A stretch of DNA of 64,000 nucleotides from Amoebophrya sp. A120 (taxonomy: Eukaryota; Sar; Dinophyceae; Syndiniales; Amoebophryaceae): positions 3,782,130 through 3,846,129 of the forward strand of contig CAJINV010000006.1 of assembly GCA_905178155.1 (NCBI GenBank). Direction: 5' to 3'. The notes under the pieces are model-generated. The model did not search any database, had not been told where the DNA came from, and saw only the letters and a list, made by a program, of their open reading frames with translations. Below, piece by piece: positions 20,292 to 30,200 of the stretch (positions within the stretch are counted from its first letter, which is position 1; every line of letters begins with the position of its first letter). The translations under genes and the position numbers were made by a program.

Positions 20292-23200
20292 CTAGTTCCC
20301 TTCATCCGGCGAACCTACATCTCCATCATCTCCAGCACACGAAGATGATCCACCTGCCCCCGACGACGAACCCCCGGGCGCGCAGGGCATTCCTGAAGTA
20401 GTAGAACTACTTCGACCAGCCACGACTCCGCTCAAATGATCCTGCTCGGGGCGCATATTTGCAGGAAATAAAAGTCGTGCTGTTTTATCTTCAACCTCGC
20501 CTTGTTCCGACGGAGGAGAAGTGTGACTGCTCGTCGGGTCGAAATCGAATCTAGTTGCAGTACTTCTATCCAGCACCACAGACACGGTATTTATGTCCAC
20601 CGCCTCACACTCCTCCTTTTCCTGCAGCACCAGGTTGAACCGCGTTCGGGGGACTTGGATGTGACTTATGATTTTATTTTTCACAGGCACCACGACGGGG
20701 GCAGTTGTCTCTTCATGGGTGGCTGTTGTGATGTTGGCGTTCGTCGTGCCAAGTAGAGCTTGTTCTTGTTGATCCTCAGCATTCATCTTGTGCTGATCTT
20801 GGTCCCCGCTTCTGGTCGTGTGGTCTACTTCAGGGAGCGGGATCTCCAGCGTCTCATGTTTCCAAAAGCACACCGTTCGAGAAGTCTTAGAAGTTGTCAT
20901 ACTCGTTGTACTATCAAATGCAAATATGTCTGGGTCTGGAAGTTTGCCAGGTTTGTCATGCAGATTTTTCATGACCCATGACGTCTGTAATGCATGAGGC
21001 CCTAGCATCACATTCACAGATTCTTACAGGGCTTCCTGATGCCTATTCCGCATGAGAAATGCCTATGTCCCCCCCGCGTGCCACAAACTGGACTCCTCTG
21101 GCTGGTCATGCAATACAGATTTCTTTGGAATCCAAACACAGCATCACAACAAGATTAGAATCTTCCAGGCCCAGTAGACATTTTTGCACTTGATAGGAGG
21201 TAGAGGAGGACAATGGAATCACTTTCACCGCCACAATGTCGTCTCTGGAGTAAGTTTTCTTGTTCGCTTGATGTTCCATTTTCATTTTGTCGTCCTGCTC
21301 CTCACGACGAGCTCGTCGTACAACTGCCGGATCTTCTTCTGGCAAAAAAATTCGCAGCTGCCTATTTTCCTCGTCGAACCAGCAATCAACGTCGCCCACC
21401 ACGTCGGTTCTCCGAAATGCGCCGTGCGTGCACCGTCTTTTTTTCTCCAACATCGTCCTGGAGGGGGTTGTATCAAATGTAAAAATGTCTGGGTCTGGAA
21501 GATTGCCAGGTTTGTCATGCACATTTTGCATGACTCCTGATGTCTGTGATGCATGTCCTAGCATCACAGATTTTGTGAGGGCTTCCTGATGCCTATACCG
21601 CATGACAAATGCTCTTTCCGTGTAGCAAAACTTGGACTCTCTTTGCTGCTCATGCAATACAGATTTTTTTAGAATCCAAAATCAGCATGACAAGTTGGAT
21701 TCTTCCAGACCAAGACATTCTTACAGTTGATAGGTTGCTCTGCTACTCTCAAGTGTAGTTTCCGAAGACGAGAGTAAAGGAACGTCGGCGCGGCCACCAG
21801 AGTCATGCATTGTATCTTCAGTACTACCTCCGGATCCGTTCTTCTTCCCACTTGATGTTCCGACGCGGTTCTTCGAGGACGTCGGCATGAGCCCCTCCTT
21901 CGTGTGCCCCACCTTGTTATCAGCTGCAAAAGTGTCTGGGTCTGGAAACTTGTAATGCTAAAAGTGGATGATCGCCGGACTGCAATATTACGCAGCCAGG
22001 CATGACAAATTTTTGAGCTACTATGTGCTGCGTATTCCGCATGAGAAACAACGTTTTTCCATGACAGATAGGAGAGCCTTTTCCGATGCCCCTATGCATC
22101 ACAGATTCCCGAGTCATATCAGACACGCATGACAAATGTAAGAATCTTCCAGACCCAGACACTTTTGCAACGCATACTTCTCCTGCGTCTGCACTTGCGA
22201 ACAAATGGTCTTCCGAACAAATGAAGCACTATTTGTTCTCGTCTCCACCTGAGAGGTAGTTGTAGAAGACCAGGAAGATGAAGAAGAATATGGAAAGAAA
22301 AAAGTTTGTCACAGTCACTAACTTGCAGGTTTTGCATTACAACTTTTTTAGCATCACAACTTCTCCTTGTATTGCAGAAACACTAGGGAGATCCCTTATG
22401 AAGTGTGGCTGTGATGCATTTTTACGCATGACAGACAATTTTGTATTGCAAAAATGCCCATGAGTGATCGTGACGAACTTTTTTCTTTTGATAAAGAAGG
22501 CGGTGTTACTACTACCACTTCGTCCTTCACCATGTAGGCCTTTTATTGTGAGGAAAAATCTCCCCTCCCCATACCAAAAAGCGACACTCCTGAAAATCTG
22601 TGTTGCGGATTTGTGACCACAGATCGTCTTTGTATTGCACGAGAGCAACGCCAGAGACTCCGCAGCGTTTTGCAGGCAATTTGTAATGCTGTATTGCCTG
22701 CAGAGGATACGCCTGCCTTGCTAGGCACCTACACCAAAACGCCGCTGCTCAGGCTGTGTGCCTGCCTGCAGGCCTCTGCTGCAAGACAAAGTCTATTTGT
22801 GTACAACACAAATCCCGCATCACAGATTTCCATTTTGATATGGGGAGGGGGGACTTTTCCTTTTGATACCTTTGGGTCATTAAACACGATCACATACTCG
22901 TCACTACGCTCGCCTCCGTACCCCTATGAAAGCGCACAACCTCCCCTCCCCCTCATTTGGATGGCATCTTCCGTAGCAACACAAGGCCTGGCACAGATGC
23001 AGCTTTTGCATGACAAATTTGCGACTGATTGTACGTAGTGCTGTTTCGGCCGCTTCAGGAATCTGTCATGCATAGTAGTGGCACAAGGCAGAGGGTGGAG
23101 TTGGTGTTTTGCATGACAAAAGAGGGGGACGAGGGGGAGTTGTGCACTGTCATAACCCCGTTTTGCCGCCCAGAATTCGGAGCTCTTGGCGGGACAACTC

Positions 23201-26200
23201 TGACTCGCACTCACGTGCGGGCTCGTCGCCTGCTCCGGGAAAGTCGTAGGGCAGCTGCGGGGGGGTGTAGTAAGCTTGAGATGAACTACATCCCACGAAA
23301 AAAGTGCTACAGTTACACACTTGTTGGAGTTTCTGCATCACAAATTTTCTCGGTGTGGCAGACAAAACTTGTAATGCAAAGATCATAAGGGAAAATGCGG
23401 AGGAAACGAGGCTCGCAAGCATTTCCTGCATGACAAAGGTTGTCTGTCTTGCGGCTCCTGCAACACAATGCGTAGCTGTAGCACTTTTTTCTCACGATAA
23501 ACTAGTCGGGGCCCGCCACGACGAACCGCCCCGCCCGCCCCGACCGGTATTAATATTAGATGAGAGCAACAAATTGTTGGTTCCATATTCGGAATAGTCC
23601 GCGTATTTGTAGGATAACGCTTCGCAAAAATTTTCCAGATTCAAGCCCGCGTGGTTGAACTTTATGGCGTTCTCAAATGTTACATTCTCAACAGTTACAC
23701 GATTTGCCATGCAAAATCACAATCAGAATTGACACGCTAAAGCTGCTTCGCATGACAATTTCTCTAAGCGTCAAACAGGCTGAGAATCTGGGCGGAATCT
23801 GTCATGCAAGACGCGCAAGGTCATCCCTTTCACTTTTGCCGTTCTTGCATGACAAATTTCATGTAACAGTTGAGAATGTAACGTTTGAGAACGCCATAAA
23901 CTTGCGGCAAAATTTGGGAAGTTCGTCCTCCTCCCTCCGGCCCAACAGGAGAGCGTATGGATGTGTCAGAGTTGAAATCGACAAAGTTGAAATAATTTGC
24001 CATGCATAAAATGGATGCCAGCTGGAACCCAGTTTCCAAGTGGCGCATGACAAATTTCGGCGGTCCCTAAATCCAGTTTGTCATGCTGTTTAGGCAAAGA
24101 AGAGCGATTTTCTGATGCTACTTTAGCAGCTCGAGCTGTAACCCCAAACAGGCTTACAATCGGCCTCACTTGCCTGCGCTGCAACACACGCGCCTCGGGT
24201 CAAGCATTTTATGCATTACAGATTATTTCAACTTTGACGATTTCAAACCTGACGCTTCCATAGAACGTACTTGCAGCAGATAATTCGCTGGTTGGAAACG
24301 CCGACGTCCCTCCCATTTTCCTGCATGAAGCTCTCCTTCAGCCGGAACCAGTCCGGGCTTGTCGGACTTTGGTCGCAGCCGCGCGTGCAGTCGCCGAGCT
24401 GGTCCGAAGTTATCTCGCCTGCAGTGACCAATCGCGATAAGTCGCTGTAGTACTGATGACAAGTCCCCCTGTCGAGGCAGTTATCAAATGTGAATATGTC
24501 TGGGTCCTCTGGAAGAGTCGGGGCTTGTCATGCACATTTTGAATGAAGACCCGTGAGGGCTGAGATGCTGACGCTAGCATCACAGATTTTTTGAGAGCTG
24601 CTTGATGCTAATTACGCATGAGAACTGACTCCTCTTGCTGCTCATGCAACGCAGATACTTTATTTCCAGACAGCATTACAAGTTCCACTCTTCCAGAGGA
24701 CCCAGACATTTTTACATTTGATAGCAGTTCGGGTTTCGCGAATCGTCGCGGACGTAGCTCGTGTCTGACGCATACCAGTACTCGTCCGCCAGGTTAAACA
24801 GAGAATGCGCCACCTCGTGGCCCGCGACTGGGCCAAGGTCCCTGGCAACCACCGCCGCGCCCATATTTCTATGGAAGCGTCAGCAACGAAAACGACAAAG
24901 TTGAAATGATTTGCCATGCAAAAAATGCAACGCATGAAATGCCCGTCTTGCCGGGATAGCAACCGCGGCCGGTTGTGAGCCTCTTTAGGGTCGTTTGGGA
25001 TAGAGCTGCTAAAGGAGCATGACAAAAGCAGTCTTCGACGCCCAAACAGCATGACAAATTGGATTCCGGTGCTCGGAAAATTTGTCATTCGCCGCTTGAT
25101 ATTTGGGCTTCCAACTGGTATCGGTCTCATGCATTTACAAATCTTAATCTTTTCAACTTTGACGATTTCGATCCTGGCGCTTCCATAATTGCCGGCCCCA
25201 CCGTAACGCGCCGGCTGCGAGTTGTGAATGATAAGGAAGGTCATGTGATACCCGTGGCCGCACTGCTCAAACGCGTGGGTTCGGTATTGCGCAATGTACC
25301 CGTTTATCCACCTGTGCAAATATCATATCTTCTGGGCGCCGTCTGGAAGATGTTGACTGCACGGTTTGATTTCAACATGCGAGTTAATATTTTCACTCTT
25401 TGGCGACCATCAGGTCTGGAGGAGTGTAGTGACTAGCATGATCATCTTCACAGAGTTTTATTCGAGGGTTCTTCGTCTTTCCTGATCATGCCTATTGTTC
25501 CACATCACGAGATAATAAAACCCTCCCCAAGTAGCACAAACTGGACTCCTGTTCTTCTTGCTGGTCAACACGCAATAAAAAAAATGCAGATTTTTTTTGA
25601 AAAAATAATTCAAAAACAGCATCACAAGTTGCAACTACAAGCTTCGTCCAGATGACCCAGAGATAATATTTTAATTTCCAATGCATACCGTTCGGGTATG
25701 ATTCTTCATATTTGTTTCGCGCGCCACAGCACAGCAGCCGGTCAAAATTGTAGCAGCCGTGATAGCAGCCAGACTGCGTGGAGTCGAAGGAAGGATGCTC
25801 ATTGTCCGGCGTTGACACATAGAAAACGTTCAAACCGGGGTTGTATGAAATGCAAACATGTCTGGGCCACCTAGAAGAAAAACGCAGGAGTTTGTCATGC
25901 TGATTTTGCATGACCGATGATGTCTGTGATGCAAGCCGTAGCATCACAGACTCTGCGAGGACTTTCTGATGCCGACACCGCATGCGAAGTGCCCTCTCCG
26001 CGTGCCAAGAGCTGGACTCTTCTTGCTGCTCATGCAACACAGATATTTTTAGAATCCGCAGACAGCATTACAAATTCCACTCTTCCAGACATCCAGGGAT
26101 ATTTGCAATGCATAGGTTGTCTGCGGCGTTGTAGATCTCCTCAAACGGGGCGGCCCGCAGGAGGTCGTACATGTAATAAGCCTGCCGCTCCCATTCGGCT

Positions 26201-29200
26201 TTTGCGTTGTGGTAACCAGAGCCCAGCTATGCATTGCAAAGGTTGTATCGCACTCTAGATCTAGAAGGAACTAGTACTGATAGCCTGCATTACAAATTTG
26301 CTCAGCATTTGAAACGTAACTTGTCATGCGGAATTCCTTTAAGAGCTAGACTTGTAATGCGCCATGGCTGCGAGAAAAATTACTGCGAGTGCGACACTTT
26401 TGCAGGGCATACCAGCAGGACCAGGTTAATCGCATCATCGGGGTACTCGTTCATGGAGATCGCCTATCCAAGAACAAAGTGCTTCAGTGACACATTGTGT
26501 TATTGCAGGAGCCGCAAGACAGACAACCTCTGTGATGCAAGAAATCCTGGCGAACTTCATTTACAACATTTGTTTCCTACGTGTTTACTTCCCTTAGGAT
26601 CGCTGCATCGCAAGTTTTCTCTGGCACACAAAGAAAATTTGTGTTGCTGAAGTATACAACAAACGTGTAACTGTATGCACTTTTTTCTTGTGATATCGCC
26701 TTGCAGTTGGGATGGTCCGCTTTCCACCGTGCAATGTCCTCTAGCTTCTGCTATCAAAAGGAAAAATCCCCCCTCCCCATATCGAAAAGAAATTTGCGAC
26801 GCTGTCTGTGAATACACAAATCGACTTGTAATGCTAGAGGGCCAAGAGCCGCAGCTGTGGCCTCGTTTGCAGTCAAGTTCTCATGCTGTTTCCCACTTCC
26901 AGCTGCTTCCCGTCATGCTGAAGATACAAGGCTTTCCCACGCATCCCAGTACTGCAGTCCGCAGCTTTATTTCCCTTCTAGCATGACAAAGCTAATTTGC
27001 ATTTGTGGCCACAAATCTGCATCACAAATTTCCGTTTTGATAATGAGGAGGGGGCATTTTTCTTCTTGATATCTGCTGCAGAGCGGGGTCTGGTGTAACC
27101 GGCGCCGCGGTTGTACCAGTTGAGGAAGAAGAGCCGCTGCCGAGAACGTTGCAGTTCCAACCCTGCCAGTCGGGATTCTCCGCTCCGGGAACACAGTACG
27201 ACATGCACAGTGCGTAACCTGGTGAGTCGCTGTCGTAACACTGCAGCCCGGAACTGCAACAATCTGGTATGAATTGCAAAAATGTCTGGGTCTGGAAGAA
27301 TGAAACTTGTGATGCTGAACTTGGATTCCAAAAAAATCTGTATTGCATGAGCACCAAAGAGAACGCAACTTGTGCTACGCGGAAAGGGAATTTGTCATGC
27401 GGAATAGGCATCAAGAAGCCCTCAAAAAATCTGTGATGCTAGGGCATGCATCACCGACACCACGGCTCATGCAAAACGTGCATGACAAGCATCAGAATCT
27501 TCCAGACCCAGACATTTTTACAATCCATATCTGGCGCCTCGAAGCAATTGGCGTTCTGACCGAGCTGCTGCAAACACCACGACGGGGCGGCTGTTGATGC
27601 AGTTGTCACCGTTGCAGGAGTCGATACGGTTGTTGGTTGCGTAGTCCTCACCGATGGTTGCGTGGTCAAGGGAGTGGCCGCGGTTCTTACTGGAGTAGTG
27701 GCGGGTGTCGTTGACGCCGGCCGCACTGTTGTACTACTGCTCGAGGTCGACGTCAACACCTCGTCTAGTCTATCCTGTGCAAAAGTATCGTATTCGTAGT
27801 AATCCCATTCATGCATTACAAGTTTGAATTTCTTTGCTTTCTCAAGTTAAATCCGCATTATTTCTCATGCTGAGGAAATTTGTGATGCATTTATACGAGT
27901 ACGATACTTTTGCAATGCATATAGTCGTGTTCCTTGTCCAGCGGAATTAGCCTCGTTCTCGTCGTCCCCACTCCCGACTTCTTGCTGGGGGCCTTGTGGC
28001 GCACCTTCTTCTGAAGAAGATGAAACAACCGACGGGGGGGAGCCAAGCCCAACCTCCTCCTCGCCGTTGCCCCCTACAGTGAGAGCAGTGCCCAGAACCG
28101 CTAAGCCACTGACAACGCCCTTCTTTTCCTCGGCAAGCATATCAAATGTAAAAGTGTCTGGGTCTGGAAACTTGTGATGCTGGGTGGCGTCTCATGATGA
28201 GGCCACAAATGCTGGCCCAGCATGACAAGTTTCTGAGCTTCTAGGTGTTGCCTATTCTGCATGACAAACTGCGTTTCTGCATCACAGAAAAATGGAGCTC
28301 TTGGGTAACGTGCATGACAGATTTAAGAGTCATGCCAGACAAGCATGACAGACATGCATTCTTCCAGACCCAGACATTTTTACAGTTGATAAAGCAGTTC
28401 GGACCGTGACTTTCGGCCGTCGCACGTCTCGTATCAAAAGGAAAAATCCCTACTCCCAATATCGAAAACGAAATTTGTGATGCTGTATTTGAGTACACAA
28501 GTCGACTTGTAATGCTAGAAGGCCAAGAGACGCAGCTATGGCCTCGCTTGCAGGCAGTTTGTCATGCTGTTTCCCACTTCCAGCTGCCTCCTGTCATGCT
28601 GAAGATGCAAAGGTTTATTCCCACGCCAACCACCACTACAGTCCGCATCTTTTCCCTTCTAGCATGACAAAGCTGAATTGTGAATGTGGCCACGAATCTG
28701 CATCACAAATTTCTAGTTTGAGTATGGGGTGGGGGGATTTTTTATTTTGATATCTCGCACTGTTTCGCCTTTTGGGTTTTTCTCGACACCGACACGCGGC
28801 CGTGCCCGTGTTTACTAATTTTCCTCGTCTGCGTCCTGGAGGTGACACGCTCCTGCTGCTCCAGCAGCTTCGCTTTAATTTTCCTCGTTTTCTTGCGCCC
28901 CACGGACACCTTGCGCTGCAGCTGCAAGGCAAACACGAACACTCCTGCACAGGGGTTTCCCGGCGCGAGGATAGAATGTTGTTGCACGTGATGCAGCAAG
29001 GTCGCTGAGCTGGTGGACGAGTTGGGTGGGAATCGTAGAGCATCTTCGCCCGCATGATCCTTCGTTCTTCTTTCCTCGGTGTCATAATTTGTTTTTTCGG
29101 TAAAATGAGCAGCATTTTGCTTATGCCCACCTCCTCTTTGTGAAAAAAATGAACAACGAGATAGTAGGAACGACAATAATTCTTGGCGGCATGGGAAGTT

Positions 29201-29398
29201 GTAGTCGAAGTGGTAGAGCAAAATTAGCAATATTAAAAGTTGCTGTATTTTCCACAGCCGCCGTGGCCCTAAAAGTTGACAAGAAATTCTTGCCTTAGTA
29301 CAACAACTTCGAAAGTTGCTATCATACATTTTTTTCATCTTCTGTTCCTCGAAAACGGCGCGTCGTTTCTTGGACGTATGCGTATCACGTAGCAACAT
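20292..29398 (-). CDS. M64-like zinc metallopeptidase with Cys-rich module, 21 exons
   Basis: Twenty introner excisions give one 1250-residue frame. Exon ends: 29398-28753, 28426-28392, 28134-27922, 27765-27530, 27262-27072, 26746-26696, 26459-26412, 26222-26115, 25838-25688, 25299-25188, 24864-24724, 24476-24263, 23950-23899, 23657-23500, 23283-23155, 22919-22869, 22538-22494, 22283-22177, 21912-21733, 21465-21196, 20906-20292. Features in order: a short hydrophobic patch near residue 55, a Thr-rich linker, a Cys module (about 362-418), a peptidase core with HEVAH at 613-617 and LADEY ending at 626, and a C-terminal region with RCTHGAF and CWFDEE. HExxH plus downstream DEY fits the M64 (IgA-peptidase) group; His and the Asp are expected zinc ligands. 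Secretion and substrate are inferred. A later ATG at 29338 is also possible. Confidence 0.8.
20912..21195. mobile_element. Introner, family A, eroded flanks
   Basis: Family A ends. Flanks CCTCC and GTACA differ, yet excision keeps the frame. Confidence 0.72.
21471..21732. mobile_element. Introner, family A
   Basis: Family A ends, with CAACC repeated exactly. Restores SRAT-PSRTML. Confidence 0.9.
21918..22176. mobile_element. Introner, family A
   Basis: Family A ends. Flanks AGAAG and ACAAG. Restores QTQEK-VGHTK. Confidence 0.83.
22289..22493. mobile_element. Introner, family D
   Basis: Family D ends, with TTCTT repeated exactly. Internally very similar to the D copies at 12190 and 58895. 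Confidence 0.9.
22544..22868. mobile_element. Introner, family C
   Basis: Family C ends, with AAAGG repeated exactly. Restores NDPK-AYMVKDE. This is the only listed target duplication that would permit a GT-AG reading. Confidence 0.9.
22925..23154. mobile_element. Introner, family G
   Basis: Family G ends, with GGGGT repeated exactly. Restores GGKTG-YGGERS. Confidence 0.88.
23289..23499. mobile_element. Introner, family F
   Basis: Family F ends (one end reads ATG rather than ATA), with TAGTT repeated exactly. Restores PTS-SSQAYY. Confidence 0.82.
23663..23898. mobile_element. Introner, family E
   Basis: Long perfect family E inverted ends, with AAGTT repeated exactly. Restores FCRKF-NHAGL. 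Confidence 0.92.
23956..24262. mobile_element. Introner, family H
   Basis: Family H ends. Flanks CGTTC and CGCTC. Restores CCKYV-LLLGRR. Confidence 0.85.
24482..24723. mobile_element. Introner, family A
   Basis: Family A ends, with ACTGC repeated exactly. Restores RNPNC-LDRGTC. Confidence 0.92.
24870..25187. mobile_element. Introner, family H
   Basis: Family H ends. Flanks GCAAT and GAAAT. Lies just before the HEVAH exon and keeps frame. Confidence 0.85.
25305..25687. mobile_element. Introner, family A-like, long
   Basis: Ends TATGCATTGG and GTGGATA, with AACGG repeated exactly. Restores SYPNG-YIAQYR. Confidence 0.88.
25844..26114. mobile_element. Introner, family A
   Basis: Family A ends, with CAACC repeated exactly. 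Restores NAADN-PGLNVFYV. Confidence 0.92.
26228..26411. mobile_element. Introner, family B
   Basis: Family B-like ends, with GCTGG repeated exactly. Restores LVLLG-SGYHN. Confidence 0.9.
26465..26695. mobile_element. Introner, family F
   Basis: Family F ends, with GGCGA repeated exactly. Restores NCKA-ISMNEYP. Confidence 0.9.
26752..27071. mobile_element. Introner, family C
   Basis: Family C ends, with GCAGA repeated exactly. Restores ALQQ-KLEDIARW. Confidence 0.9.
27268..27529. mobile_element. Introner, family A
   Basis: Family A ends, with CCAGA repeated exactly. Restores EAPD-CCSSG in the Cys module. Confidence 0.92.
27771..27921. mobile_element. Introner, family B
   Basis: Family B ends, with GACTA repeated exactly. 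Restores GTRL-DEVLTS. Confidence 0.92.
28140..28391. mobile_element. Introner, family A
   Basis: Family A ends, with TGCTT repeated exactly. Restores SELL-AEEKKG. Confidence 0.9.
28432..28752. mobile_element. Introner, family C
   Basis: Family C ends, with CGAGA repeated exactly. Restores KQCE-TCDGRK. Confidence 0.9.
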
Positions 29399-30200
29399 TC
29401 TCGCTCAAGTAAATTATGTAAAGCGATAAAGTAGAAGCTCAGCTCTTGCCGAGGAAAGAAATGTACTAGAGAGCTGCAAGGGGGTGAGATTCAAGCGCGA
29501 CAGTGACAGTCCTGGTGCGAAAATAACGAAAACGATCACCACTGCTCTTTATTTAATCAATAAGTAGAAGCGGCTATACTGAAATTTGAAATTTTTGATG
29601 TTGTACTGAACGAACGATAGAGTGGTGGACGACAACTGAAAAGGTGGACGACAACAAGATTAATAAAGGCGGACGACTAGATGGACAAGCGAAAGGTGAA
29701 TGTGTTGTACTAAAGTGAACCTTCTTCCAGATCGATAGTGGATCACCAATATGCGTTATTTTTTTTACGTCAGCTGTCGAGACCACAGAACTGACTACAC
29801 GGACAACAACAAGAGCAACACAACTCCAGACTAAAAAGAAAATAAACTAGCAGCATCGAAGGAAAATAAACTATACGAGGAAAACGAAGTTTGAAGAACG
29901 TGGCTCATCCTCTTCACAAGGGATTGATTCTACTCTTTGCACGATGGACGAAAGAACCAGAGGCTGGAGCTGGAGACGGAACGAGCCACGCAAAAATTTA
30001 AAATTCTTCCTCACGATAGTGTTGTGGTAGTACCAGAAATAAAAAAATCCAAGATCTCACGGAGAACGCGAAGAAGAGAATCTTCCTCAAAGAACAACTG
30101 CAGCTACAGTCTGGATGGTCGTTCTTTCCAGAAGACGACACGAAAGCGCTGGACCTTTCACGCTCATGCTAACCATTTTCTTCACCGGGAAAATTGAGAG
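29399..30200. other. Intergenic spacer between the two M64-like genes
   Basis: A/T-leaning, with no introner and no supported ORF. It separates the stop at 30201 from the start of the next gene at 29398. Confidence 0.6.

Noticed and set aside
24660-25319. 219-codon continuous ORF read through an element
   Set aside because: It runs through a family H introner in the wrong frame; the spliced model gives the conserved HEVAH/DEY reading instead.
11749-30000. CRISPR-like dispersed short repeats (GCATGACAAA)
   Set aside because: Spacing is irregular, orientation is mixed, and the repeats belong to introner interiors in a eukaryotic gene array.
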